DNA from: Gadus chalcogrammus
Lineage: Eukaryota; Chordata; Actinopteri; Gadiformes; Gadidae
Length of the DNA: 64,000 bases
NCBI RefSeq assembly: GCF_026213295.1
Contig: NC_079413.1
Location: forward strand, 17,558,984-17,622,983
Direction of reading: 5' to 3'
The notes below the pieces were generated by a model, which was not told the DNA's origin, did no database searches, and saw only the letters and a list, made by a program, of their open reading frames with translations. A program made the position numbers and the translations under genes. Shown piece by piece: positions 36,301 to 45,989 of the stretch. Each line of letters starts with the position of its first letter. The first letter of the stretch is position 1.

Positions 36301-39300
36301 GCTCCGTCACGCCCCTACCACGTCATCAGGACTCAGCTGCTTCCGGACCTTTCAACGCTGCCGTTAGGCGGCAGCTCACCAGGCAGGTGAGCTCCCCTCT
36401 GTCCTCCTGCACAGCTATCCTGACTAACCTCAGCTCTCCAGCCTGCCCCAATCCCACCCCCCTCTGGCTGCGTCAACTTTGCCCTCCTCAACACTCGTTC
36501 ACTCCCCAATAAAGCCCCCATCATGCATGAACTCATCCTTGACAATAACCTCGACCTCCTTCTTCTTACTGAAACCTGGCAACAACCCAATGAATTTTTC
36601 TCCCTCAACCAAGCATCTCCCCCTGGTTTCAGCTACATCGCCAAACCCCGCCCCTCTCGCCGTGGAGGTGGTCTCGCCGTCATACATAAAGAGACCTATT
36701 TGATTAAAGAACCCGCCCTCCCTTCAGTAGTATCATCCTTTGAATTCATTGCTTTCAAAGCCCCCTCCGCCACAACAGTTATCCTCATCTACCGGCCACC
36801 CAAACCTAATCCCTCATTCCTCTCTGACTTCACTGAACTCCTTACACTAGCATCAACCCACTCTCGACCCCTCCTCCCTCAGTAACTACCGCCCAATCTC
36901 CAACCTCTCCTTCCTCTCCAAAACCCTTGAACGCATTGTCACCACACAACTCCAATCCCATCTCCACGCCAATAACCTTTTTGAACCCCTCCAATCTGGC
37001 TTCCGCCCCCTCCATAGCACAGAAACCGCTCTCCTCAAAGTTCTCAATGACCTCCTCACCTCTGCCGACTCTGGTTCCCTCAACTTCCTCATCCTCCTTG
37101 ACCTGAGTGCAGCCTTCGATACTGTATGCCACACCATCCTGCTCACCAGACTCAGCAACCTCGGAATCGAAAGAAGTGCACTGGCTGGCTTCACTCCTAC
37201 CTCTCCGACAGATCTCACTTCATCTCCCTCCACAACCACACATCTGCCACAGCCACCGTCACACAAGGAGTTCCCCAAGGTTCTGTACTTGGCCCCCTCC
37301 TCTTCATCATTTACCTCCTCCCCGGTCAGTTACTCCGCCATTTCTCCATGGACTTCCACTGCTACGCCGACGACACCCAGATTTACCTCAGCACCAAATC
37401 CCCCCACAACCCCCCCCTCTCCCACATTGAATCCTGCCTGTCTTCAGTCACTCTCTGGATGCAAAATAACTTCCTGAAACTTAACAGCAACAAAACTGAA
37501 CTCCTCCTCATTGGCTCCAAATCAACCCTGAGTAAACTCGCAAACCCCCCCACACTCACTATCGACGGCACCACGGTCTCCCCCTCCCCCCAGGCCCGCA
37601 ACCTTGGCGTAATCTTTGATTCCACCCTCTCCCTTGAACCCCACATCCGCCACACTGTCAAAACCTCCTTCTATCACCTCCATAATATTGCAAAGATCAG
37701 ATCCTCCCTCACATCCCACGCTGCAGAAAGACTCATCCATGCCTTCATCTCCTCCCGCCTTGATTATTGCAATTCACTCCTCGCCGGCATCTCCACCACC
37801 TCCATCAACAGACTCCAACTGGTCCAGAATGCAGCAGCCCGTCCCCTCACTCACACTAAAGTGTGGCACCACATCACCCCAGTCCTCAAGAATCTCCACT
37901 GGCTCCCCATCTCACATCGGATCCACTACAAACTCCTGGTCCTCACCTACAAAGCCCTCCACCATATGGCCCCCCCATATCTCTCTGACCTTCTCTCCCT
38001 CTACCAACCCCCCCCGGGCCCTCAGATCCTCCTCAGCCGGTCTCCTCTCCACCCACACATCAAAACTCCACAGCCTTGGTGACAGAGCCTTTTCCAGGAT
38101 ATCTCCCAGGCTCTGGAACTCCCTTCCCCAACATATTCGTGACTCTGAGTCCCTCACCATCTTCCAGTCCCGCCTCAAGACTCATCTCTTCTCCTTTGCC
38201 TACCCCTAGTTCACTCCCTATCCCTAGCCCCATCAACTCAAACTTTTTTCTTGTTTATCTATTTTTGTGCCCCTATGTAAAGCGCTTTGAGTGTGAGAAA
38301 AGCGCTATATAAATTGAATCTATTATTATTATTTTGTGTTTACAATGGTATAAAAAAATATATTTACGAATACAAATGTACTGTTACACATTTGTGACTT
38401 TAGTACACATGCAAAATAAATATAAACTACTTCAAATTTACTGTGACTTTAGTGTACGCATTCAAATTCTGCAGTTACAGGTGCTAAAGACTTTTGCTAC
38501 AATAATACCTTCATAGTATCTTTACATTCATCATGGATCAGCCAACTAAAAAGAGACAGAGAAACCCAATGTTGGAGAGAGAAAAGGGAGACTGACCGAC
38601 AGAGAGGCCAGACACGAGTCTGTCTCGTCCCCGAGATACCGGCTAAATCCCCGAATCCAGGTTCTTGTTTAGTTAAATCACTAGACCGCTATTCGAATGC
38701 CTCAGATTTTTCTATAAGTGTATATCCTACATCATGTCATATGTCCGGCTGGCCATATAATGCAGTACCCTGCACGAGAGCTGCTAGTTAGCACATATTC
38801 GTCGATAACAGAACTGTTACGATACATGAACCTCCATTATAGCTTTAGCCATGTTATAACTTTGGTGTAGTTCCCCACTTGTAAACATGTTTGTAAAAAG
38901 ATTTCTTCGTATTTTTTCTTAGTTATAAGCATTGGCAAACAGCATTGTTATGAGGCTTGATGACCCAAGATGGCTCGGCCTGCCTGCCCCGATACAGCCA
39001 CCACCCACATCCGAACTTGTGCGGGTATAAGTGTCACGAGGAAATCCAGAGAACCCTCAAGAAGATGTTACACATTAGCCGTAAGGCAAAAAACAAACCA
39101 TGAAGAACTGTCACTTGCATTTCTTTCAATGTCCAAAATAAATATTTTTCTAACCGAAGTGTGTATTGTTGAACAAAGGAAAGAACGGTGGTGAAAACAT
39201 CTGTTATTTAAAAAAATGGAAACATTTTAAAACCATTTAGAAATATATTTATTTACATTGTTTATTTGCAGGCATTTACACCTAAACGTGAATGTGTCCC

Positions 39301-42300
39301 TAATCTTCCAGACACAGCATCTGCCTTGTTCATGCTATCGTTATGTATTATGTTGGCCAACACTCGTTCTGTTCAACAACCAAAGAAAAAACAATTCTAA
39401 TCTAGGAGATAACATCTCCCCGTCAACTATAAAAAAGGATGGGTTTATTGTTACACATACACCCTTTCAAAATGTATAACCTTGTCTACTCTTTATGAAC
39501 ATCTACCTAGGACATGGCATTCGCCGGCTTCTTTGAAAACAAATGCACATGGCTAGCGTAGAAGTGGATGGGGAAGGGTCGTCAACGAGTTGTTACGACA
39601 GTGTTGTAAAATATCTCCTCCGAAGCTGTAGGGGGAGCTCAATGCAAGCGCAAACCAAGAAGAAAGCGAAGAAGTAACCAAAGTTGCATAGTTCACCTTT
39701 AAAAGCAAATACCTGAAAAATCTTTGTAATCCTGGGGAAATTAAACATTTGTTGTCAAGAACACTGACGGAAGAAATATTAATATGACAGAGTTCATTAT
39801 GAAGGAAAAATGATTAACGAAGAAGTTCCCCTTAATGCCATACTGTGTCTTGGCAGTCAGATTCTTGGAAATAAATGAGCCAGAATGTTGATTGCCTAAT
39901 GAATTTCAGGTGCTGTTCAATGTTGTGTTTCTTAAATTAGTGGCAATGACAATGTCATGTTCAGCTTATTCATAATGTTCTTATCGGGATTCAAACTCTC
40001 AACTTAATGATCACCAGTACAAGGCATTATCCCATTGAGCCACTGACATTCCTGAACTGCATGAAGCCTCATTCACATAGTGAAAATGTCTATTGAGAAG
40101 CACACAACATCAAGAAAACTCCAAGCTCACATTTCACAAGAGAATTAAGGGCTTTCTTAAAAGAGTACAGATCTGTAAATGTGCACTGTAAATGGTATCC
40201 ACCTGATGATAGCCGTATGGTTAAACACCAACAAAATGGTCATGTAGGCAAAATGGGTTGCGACTGTGGAAGTTTGGCTTTTCTATGAAATTGTGGCAAA
40301 AGTAAACATTTTTAGAGCAGAAGACCGGGGTGAAAAAGATGCATCTGATTTTAGAGATTAATATGATGAAAGAATTTTGAGTCCAGGTCTATCTCGTCAG
40401 GAGAAATAAGGCTAGTTCATAATTTTTCTAAATAGAGCCACCTTTGGGTGCAGTACCACAATTTGGGTTTATTAGTAGTGGGGGGTATTGGTATCCACCT
40501 AATAATAGTTGTATGTTTTTTTATAGAATAACAAATTGGTCATGTAAGAAAAATGGGCCAACTGCTCAAACTGTATTGGCCAATATTTCTCAAATGGAAC
40601 TTAGTAAAACAAATTCTGTTCACTGATATTTCTGAGGTTTGGTCTAAAGATTTTATGTGGCGATTTTGGTGAATTTTTGATTATTTTTGTAGTCTGTGAA
40701 TCTTTTTAATGTGTTTAGCTTTAATATGAAATTGTGTTTTTTTATAAAAGCGTCTGATTCTAGAGATTAATATTCTGAAAGAATTCTGAGTCCAGGTCAA
40801 TCTGGTGGGGAGAAATAAACTTAATTCATGATTTTTTGGGGTTTATTATACACATTTACAGAATTTGAGAAAAAAAAAAGTTACAGAAACAATAAGGGCA
40901 AAGCAACTTCGCTGCTCGGACCACTAATAATAATATCTTTATTGATATAGCACCTTTAAAAACAATAGTTTACAAAGTGCTTTGATATAAGAGAATTAGG
41001 AAGACGACTTCACATGAATGCAAGTCTATACAAAAGTTTTTTTTTTTTTACTGATTCAGCAACCCTTATCGCCAAGACTTGGTATTCGGTAAAGCAGTAG
41101 CAAAGCATGTTTTAGTTTATTTGCCGTGGTCGTTGTCAGGTGAAGGTTTGGCCAACATGTTGAATAGATGTTGGCCAACGTTCTAAAGTATGTGTTTGGT
41201 GGGGCGCTGTGCCAGCATGAGAGGTCCAATGCTTGTCTGTGCCCATTCCAGGATTTCCTAGAGATAATGCTGTAGGGGGCTAATATGTGGGCTCATCTAA
41301 TATGTGCCTTTGTGTCATTCAAGATGAACTTGGTGCTGTTCTGTGCCACCCTGGTGTGCCTGAGGCCCACCCTGGCCAGCATGAAGAGTGACGTGTCGCA
41401 GTCCAAGGACACCAGGTTCAACCAGACTCTGTTCTCTCTGTCTGTCCGTCTGTCTGGCATTACGTAAACTGGAACTATTCCAGCCAATGAGGGTGCAGTA
41501 ACGTGTTTGGTCCAGAGGGGGCGCCCTGTACCTGATCCACTTTGCTGAGCCTCTCTTGAACGTCTCTGCAGGTTGATCGTGTTCAAGATACTGGCCCAGT
41601 CTGTCATCCTGGGCTGCACTTGGGTCCTGGGTCTGTACCAGGCCAACCTCTTCTTCCAGGTGCTCTTCATCCTGCTCAACTCCCAGCAGGGCACCTTCTT
41701 CTTCATTGTGCACTGTCTGCTCAACAAGGAGGTGGGTCCAAATCAGGAACACTTGTTATGGTTCATCTTTATACAGGACAGTAAGAACAGGACAATGTCA
41801 ATCCAACTGGTACATTGATAATGGTGATATGATTAGCAGTTCTATTTTCACTATCGAATAGAAAGTGACTACAAAAAATAGCCTACAATATGTCATTAAG
41901 ATACGATTATTGATGATATTATCATTAGTGTTAATCCATGTTATGTTGTTGTACCTCCAAGGTGAGGGGAGAATACATCAAATGGCTGTCCTGCTCATTC
42001 GGGAAATCTGGAAACGCTGGAACAGCGGTGAGGGGCATAGACAAAAAATTAAATACATATTTAAAAATTACAAAACTTGAATTCTATATATTCACAAGCC
42101 TTGAAACCCACATATAGAAAGCTGTAAGGTCTTGCAATAGAGTACTAAAGTGTGACGTCACATTTACATGGCAACCGATTCACGTTCTACACAAACCAGA
42201 TTAACAAGGGGAAATCCTATGCCACACGAACGTTTTATAGAAAAGGAAGTATTTTTTTGCGAATTGATTTGCGAGTTTTCTTTACCAATGATGTAAGTAA

Positions 42301-43098
42301 TATTTAGATTGGGCCAATTTACTTTTACATTATAAACGTAATCTTTCAGGCTAGCGCAAACATTTCCTTTTGGGGAATACATGAACGCCTCGACATGTTT
42401 CGATTGGTAGTGAATTGAACCTCTTGAAATTGATTTATTTTCATTTTGAAAGAAACAACACATGGAAGCAATGGAAAACGCCATCTCTCGTTTGGTTGTT
42501 TAGAACTGAAAATCCGGTTGCCAGGACAACGTGACGTTTCACTTTAGTACTCTATGAGTAATGAAAATGGCCCAACTCGAGGGAAAATATCACGCACGCA
42601 ATTGGATAACACTACGCCAATCAGAAAAATACAAGGGGTGATGTATCCAGAGCCCCATAAACTAAGCTACCAGTGGAGCTAACCGATAGATTAGACTCTT
42701 GCCGTATACGGTCGATGAAACAGCAAAAGTGTCATCCTTGCAAAGGAGAGCTTTGAGGAAAAGCCAAGTCTAACTATTTTATTGTAGCGGCCAAAGCCGT
42801 TTCAAACAACTGGTGTTCATCCATAGCCATCTTGCAATGTTTACTGACTGATTCCGGACTGATTCCCTCGCAGCGCTGTCATCCTCTGTTTAGCTCGCTT
42901 CTGGCTCGCCAAATCAGATACACCGCTGTGATTGGTAAATGTTCGGATCCAAGGGAATTGGAGAATGAGAATAGTCATTTTATTGTATTACTATTGCATT
43001 GTGATTACAACAACAAACATTATATTTTCTCGTTTCAGAAAGACTTTCATTCCGGTTCAAGCAACATGGATGCCACTGAGGAGCAAGAAAATAAGTGA
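26930..43098 (+). CDS. adgre5-like: Adhesion G protein-coupled receptor, subfamily E / CD97-like (5' end not found on this strand)
   Basis: Sixteen plus-strand exons join in frame: 26930-27076, 27173-27319, 27656-27693, 27851-27931, 28377-28406, 28495-28654, 28809-28922, 30361-30536, 31236-31439, 32015-32218, 32428-32669, 32765-32831, 41324-41415, 41572-41731, 41962-42027 and 43039-43098 (stop 43096-43098). They encode about 661 residues: two EGF-like domains, stalk/GAIN, a GPS with HLST cleavage site, seven TM helices and a short tail. TM sequences such as WMLLEALQLFLLVR, LGCTWVLGL and LLNSQQGTFFFIVHCLL match CD97/EMR receptors. These act at the plasma membrane in cell adhesion and leukocyte biology in mammals. 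The first exon here begins in phase 1, so upstream exons are required. None were found between 5 and 26.9 kb. A plausible N-terminus lies inverted at 2241-4934. No internal stop is seen. The ADGRE/CD97 family call is firm; exact orthology is not. Confidence 0.9.
27656..31439 (+). CDS. adgre5-like: Stalk, GAIN domain and GPS of the adhesion GPCR
   Basis: The exons encode the stalk (SLQDIIDAIEPPE; a GC-AG intron follows, donor GCAAGT), then GQTKERAFLGNIAQQL, EMSGAKSKSPKA, LNIQTFSLGSS with MEVNLEALAQ, SVAAAVPTLRDMERLLIPGF, and the GPS exon 31236-31439. The GPS contains CVYWEG, a W-x4-GCW stretch and CSCSHLSTFALIL. The H-L-S triad of the autoproteolysis site is intact, so the receptor should be able to cleave into two non-covalently linked fragments, as the family does. 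Several N-x-S/T sequons are present. The intron 28923-30360 holds Harbinger debris; the intron 30537-31235 holds a MITE. Confidence 0.88.
29250..29860 (+). pseudogene. PIF/Harbinger remnant with Myb/SANT-like gene fragment
   Basis: From 29593 one frame reads MAEGLRKAKKLNFTEVEVE then LVGEVEARK. Further on, in a shifted frame, it reads TERTVPELKKKWSDIK (about 29776-29823). This is the Myb/SANT-like DNA-binding partner protein of Harbinger transposons. Upstream, 29360-29420 has the tataaaaccctgcgtacgca type of Harbinger end. Frameshifted and truncated, it lies in an intron of the receptor gene. Confidence 0.65.
30561..30680. repeat. (CCAT)n-rich low-complexity tract
   Basis: Irregular tccatccatcc runs directly after the donor of the exon ending at 30536. 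Confidence 0.85.
30689..31194. mobile_element. MITE with 3-bp TSD (CAG), copy 1
   Basis: Inverted ends tgccgtgttccaatacccgt and acgggtattggaacacggcc are flanked by CAG (30686-30688 and 31195-31197). At 506 bp and non-coding, it ends only about 40 bp upstream of the GPS exon. A sister copy lies at 33267-33791. Confidence 0.85.
32015..42027 (+). CDS. adgre5-like: Seven-transmembrane region of the adhesion GPCR
   Basis: Exon 32015-32218 carries TM1-TM2 (VCVTIGLFFFALAIVTFLL; LHLCISLASSHFLMLW). Exon 32428-32669 carries TM3-TM4 (VMAGVLHFLILASFSWMLLE; LIGYGAPFVILGVSAAVF). Exon 32765-32831 starts extracellular loop 2/TM5 (CWLSTERSFNWALTGPVV). After an 8.5-kb intron, exon 41324-41415 completes TM5 (MNLVLFCATLV), 41572-41731 carries TM6-TM7, and 41962-42027 the membrane-proximal tail (VRGEYIKWLSCSFG). 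The TM3-TM4 exon fits only if its donor is the GTGAGT at 32670, which leaves phase 2 and joins codon GT|G to the next exon. Confidence 0.9.
33130..33190 (-). repeat. tRNA-derived (SINE-like) segment, copy A
   Basis: On the minus strand, TGGCTCAATGGG (a perfect pol III A-box) is followed about 45 bp later by GAGTTTGAATCCC (B-box-like). No clover-leaf with a complete acceptor stem was found, so it is a tRNA-derived repeat rather than a tRNA gene. Confidence 0.6.
33267..33791. mobile_element. MITE with 3-bp TSD (CAA), copy 2
   Basis: Ends tgccgtgttccgatatcc and ggatattggaacacggca are flanked by CAA (33264-33266 and 33792-33794). Same family as 30689-31194 and inserted in copy A of the direct repeat. 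Confidence 0.85.
34070..34545. repeat. Inverted repeat pair
   Basis: 34070-34222 and 34430-34545 are inverse copies sharing gcagaaaatatgcaacagcg and ttcggtgtaacaccgg-type blocks, with a divergent spacer of about 200 bp. Confidence 0.7.
34553..34757. repeat. Inverted repeat, left arm (mate at 38333-38518)
   Basis: gaaggtattattgtagcaaa ... cctgtaactgcagaatttt ... gataccattgtaaacacaaa is the inverse of 38333-38518 with about 15% differences. The arms bracket the fold-back and the L2 LINE. Confidence 0.8.
35262..35456. repeat. Fold-back element (about 70-bp arms)
   Basis: The arms ggtatcctacattatgt ... gtgaattccccccaaagta and their inverse ending taatgtaggatatcc are about 95% identical, with a spacer of about 55 bp. 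It is a typical palindromic MITE. Confidence 0.88.
35470..38331 (+). pseudogene. L2-type LINE, internally deleted and frameshifted
   Basis: The ORF2 lead-in runs over about 35527-36512 (LTYSPAQLFGIFNYSLP; LLRRRRYIHRSSRRG). An AP-endonuclease part follows at 36488-36862 (LDNNLDLLLLTETW; GGGLAVIHKE; VILIYRPPKPN). At about 36865 the sequence jumps to SNYRPISNLSFLSKTLERIV, so the end of the endonuclease and the start of RT are deleted. RT motifs continue with LDLSAAFDTV, then after a frameshift near 37165 GVPQGSVLGPLLFIIYLLP, FHCYADDTQIYLST (catalytic box), LHWLPISHRIHYKLL, and a C-terminus to about 38209. The 3' end is the L2 tail: aaagcgctttgagtg, gcgctatataaatt, then (ATT)n. Inactive. Confidence 0.92.
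38333..38518. repeat. Inverted repeat, right arm (mate at 34553-34757)
   Basis: Begins tttgtgtttacaatggtat immediately after the L2 tail, so the LINE landed at or near the boundary of this arm. Confidence 0.8.
38520..39690. other. Gene-free intronic DNA
   Basis: No coding frame or repeat boundary was recognised apart from the possible right end of the composite element near 39600-39702. Confidence 0.4.
39753..40160. repeat. Intronic direct repeat, copy B
   Basis: Uninterrupted counterpart of 32972-33826. Shared blocks include ccccttaatgccatactgtg, atgtcatgttcagctt and gcacacaacatc. It has an extra block at about 39855-39945 that copy A lacks. Confidence 0.85.
39985..40044 (-). repeat. tRNA-derived (SINE-like) segment, copy B
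   Basis: The minus strand carries TGGCTCAATGGG and GAGTTTGAATCCC, as in copy A. The first is a perfect A-box. Confidence 0.6.
40193..40842. repeat. Diverged tandem duplication
   Basis: ggtatccacctgatgatag ... gagattaatatgatgaaag ... gagtccaggtctatct recurs from about 40490 as ggtatccacctaataatag ... gagattaatattctgaaag ... gagtccaggtcaatct. The copies differ by insertions; the offset grows from 295 to about 409 bp. Confidence 0.75.
40918..40990 (-). repeat. LINE/SINE 3' tail, antisense
   Basis: taataataatatctttattg then tagcacctttaaaaac and acaaagtgctttga is the inverse of a common fish CR1/L2-type retroposon tail. Confidence 0.55.
42140..42552. mobile_element. Tc1/mariner-like MITE (TA target)
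   Basis: Ends gagtactaaagtgtgacgtc and gacgtttcactttagtactc are bounded by TA on both sides (42138-42139 and 42553-42554). At 413 bp and non-coding, it lies in the last intron of the receptor gene. Confidence 0.8.
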
Positions 43099-43113
43099 TG
43101 GTGAAAAGAGGAG

Positions 43114-43119
43114 AATAAA
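43114..43119 (+). terminator. Candidate polyadenylation signal of the adhesion GPCR
   Basis: AATAAA lies 15 bp after the stop codon at 43096-43098. Such a short 3' UTR is unusual; a later non-canonical signal may be used instead. Confidence 0.35.
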
Positions 43120-43630
43120 AAAAGGAAAGCAATGGATGTAAAATTATGACTTAGATGAATGTATTAATAACACATGTAAACACTAAGAATTACTGTTCCA
43201 TGTATCATGTGTAGGTCCCTTTTTCGTGGCAAGGGCTTTATTTGTTTTGTTATACCCAACCTTTTGGCTAGTAAATAAGTAAGTAAAAAAAGTGTAAAAT
43301 CTCCTTACTTCTGAGTTGGATATTGTGATGTACAAATACTATACCTAAGATCTTACAACTACATAGCAATTAAGGGATAACCCAAAGATTATTCAAATCA
43401 AGGTGTTGTTCCCAAGTCCTTCGTCCCAAATCGACCACAGAGCCAAGATGCATCGTTTGATCCTTCATTCTCTTGCAAAATACCCAGACAACAAACCCCA
43501 TCCCCCATCCATGGATCACTGTTACCCTGTTGTTAATTCATCACAAACAACAGTACAACAAAACACATGACAAGTGGTGGACGGTCCTATCTGAGTGTAC
43601 AAAAAGGTGGAACCCCTGTACCCCCTAATG

Positions 43631-43812
43631 GGTTATTCGGCTTAGCTCAGGAGGAAGAGCCGATATCTGGTAACCGAAAGGTTGCTAGTTCCTCCTATCT
43701 CAGTTGATGTGTCCCTGACCAAGCCACTTAACCCTAACTGCTCCTGACGAGCTGGCTGTCACCTTGCATGGTCGCTTTGGATAAAAGCGTCTGCAAAATG
43801 CCCTAATTGTAA
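43631..43812 (+). repeat. tRNA-derived SINE
   Basis: The head gcttagctcaggaggaagag (A-box TAGCTCAGGAGG) is followed by a B-box-like gaaaggttgctagttcctcc. A conserved body (ccctgaccaagccacttaac; aactgctcctgacgagctgg) and the tail ttggataaaagcgtctgcaa then end in a short AAT-rich stretch. Confidence 0.85.
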
Positions 43813-43819
43813 TTAGTGA

Positions 43820-45700
43820 TGGATTCAATGATTATTTCCTTGATTCAATTCGCGTCGGTAAGTTCGCCAAAAAAAAATCCTTCAGATTCCTTCGTTCTTT
43901 CGAGTTGCCGGTAGCTGTGAAGTCAGTCAGACTCGGCTCCTCCCTCGTTCTCATTCTCAAACGATCGTGGTTGTCGGTCATCAATCAACACAACGTTAGC
44001 CTACAACTTTAACCAAACGCAGCGGGATAGTAGTTGTTTATTGGATGTTTAACATATCAGCAAGATAATAGACTTGATTTAGTAATGTTGCAATGGGAGT
44101 CCCGGGTCCCGGGTGGAGAACGAACCATGAAAGAACTAGACAGATTGACAAGACATTAAAATATTTGATTAATCTGACATGACACAGAAAATACAAAGAC
44201 AGCATGCATTTACCATTTCACTGATATTGAATAGTATTATTGTACGCTCGCTCAGTAAGCCTCTTCTCACCACTCACAGTAAGTGAACGAACAGCGATTC
44301 AGCGACTATGGGTCTGAGAGGAGTCGAGTGTAAACAACACAAAAATATGACAAACACTGTGACTATGAATGTAGTTTTAAAAATTGTACCCATCATATCT
44401 GTGAAAGAGCCAATGTAATGTTAAATTGCAGATTACTTAATACCATCAAGCCCTGGGTTGTAATGAGTACAATGAGTTATCAAGATCTAATTTCAAGTAA
44501 AAAAGGGATATCACATATTTAGAGTAATCGTTTGATAAAACGGATTCCACCTTGTTCTCCGTGCAATAAGAAGTACTTAACCTTATGTAAGATGCATCCA
44601 GACGCGGTTTAACTGCAGGAACTCACCCAAGGAACTAGGAACCTTTGACGTACTCAGACTTTGTATTATTGTTTGTATTAATTGTTGTCACTTTCTGTGT
44701 GGTCCCCAGGAAGACTAGCGACCACTTTGTGGACGCTAATTGGGATCCAAATAAAGGCTTTGCCCAACTTCCTCAGGCGTGAACCCTGCCTTTTGGTTTA
44801 CTGGTCTCTGTTGCTGACGACTGAGTATGAGGCTACAGCGGGACATATCTGCATGATTCTGCAAGGATGGAGATGTGGGGAGCTCCTACTCTTTTTGACC
44901 ATCCTGGTTGTCACGCGATGTAGGTTGGGATCCCAGGCTGTAACTGGAGAGTGGGGTGTAGAGAAGATGGCAAGAACCTTGATGTGTTGCCTTTGGACTG
45001 GTGGCGCTCTCTCTCGGTGGCGGCTGGTGTAGACCAGTAAACCTCCTGTGTATATCCAGGCCATTCTTCCTTCTTGGTGTAGGCAACATCTGGATTGTGC
45101 CCCGTCACCATCTTCAGGAATTGTTTTGGCTGTGTATCCCATGAACAGCTTTGATGTTGGCTGGTTGCGCTGCCATTGGGCACAATTACATGGCAGGGGT
45201 TGGCAGGGGTTGGCATCGCCTGAAATTATCCGTTAGTCACCATCCCCAGCAATGCTTGTTTGATTCAGCATAGTCTTTTCATGGCGTGTCCAGTCGTATC
45301 ATTTCGCCTCTTGTCGGGCGACTGTCCCTGGTCTATAACACTGTCAAGAATGCGGGTTCCTATTTGTCCAGTCAGGAGGGTTGCCGTTGTTATCCTTTGT
45401 TGATAGTGTAGTTGTGGTGGTGGCTCCATGTGTTGCAGTTCCATTTGTGCCGGGTCCTTTATGATCTTGGACTGGTAGTGCTGCTGTTAACTGGATCCTG
45501 CCTTATTCTTAGCTCTTTTCCCTTTCCGAAGCTCTGTCCCTCTTGATATAGTGAATCAGGCACACTTTATGGCGACATGCCTCTTTGTCCTCCCAGGGTA
45601 CCTGCTGGGATCTGTTATATATCTTCTGATTAGGTTGTGGTTTATTTATTGTTTTTTGCATTCAGCTGAAACCCTCCTAGAACACATTTAGTCATTGTGC
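43820..45700. other. Gene-free stretch
   Basis: No gene was recognised. Overlapping open frames on both strands at 44680-45240 resemble no family I know and may be decayed retroelement. Confidence 0.4.
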
Positions 45701-45772
45701 CATTCCCTCAGACATGTGCCTTCAACAGGAAGGGTTGGTGTTTTAGGATTTAGAGGAGGAGGAACAGCCGGG

Positions 45773-45803
45773 ATTTTCTCCTGGGTCCTGCTGTTGCATC
45801 TCA
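45773..45803 (+). pseudogene. Relic copy of the D8C/EGF gene signal-peptide exon
   Basis: This 31-bp stretch, followed by GTAAGTCTTTCTTA, matches the exon at 4904-4934 (same length, phase and donor context). Homology also extends upstream (aggaagg..ttgg; agaggaggaggaaca). The start codon position reads ATT instead of ATG; the rest would read FSWVLLLHLS. It lies on the plus strand, 2.7 kb beyond the end of the receptor gene. No D8C or EGF exon was found after it, so it is a truncated, dead duplicate. Confidence 0.75.
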
Positions 45804-45847
45804 GTAAGTCTTTCTTATACTTCACCTTTCAACCGCACACCTAATAA

Positions 45848-45905
45848 CCTACATTTACATTTGGGGCATTTAGCGGACGCTTTATCCAAAGCGGCTTGCG
45901 ACGGT
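45848..45905 (-). repeat. SINE tail fragment, antisense
   Basis: tacatttacatttggggcat then agcggacgctttatccaaag is the inverse of the tail seen in the SINE at 43631-43812. Isolated fragments of the same tail also occur at about 47220-47250, 50300-50340 and 53780-53805. Confidence 0.7.
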
Positions 45906-45989
45906 TCCTTCGAACATTCACACACCCGACGGCGGAATCAACCAAGGAAACCCATTACAGGAGCCTCTGGAGGAAGCAGCAGGGAAGAC

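Larger units (their letters stand above)
33828..39702. mobile_element. Possible composite element filling the TM5 intron
   Basis: The left end taaaggggtactatgcaac and the inverse right end (plus strand gttgcatagttcaccttta) look like terminal inverted repeats of one large element or of two copies of one MITE family. Between them lie two sets of internal inverted repeats, a fold-back and an L2 LINE. A single origin is not proven. Confidence 0.4.

Noticed and set aside
36333..37740. Open frames antisense to the L2 LINE
   Set aside because: They are antisense shadows of the low-complexity, C-rich LINE ORF2. The sense frame carries the RT motifs.
39985..40044. Functional tRNA gene
   Set aside because: A- and B-boxes are present but no complete acceptor stem or terminator was found, and a duplicate occurs in copy A; called tRNA-derived repeat instead.
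44680..45240. A gene on either strand with overlapping open frames
   Set aside because: No recognisable domain, no splice signals of note and frames open on both strands; left unassigned.
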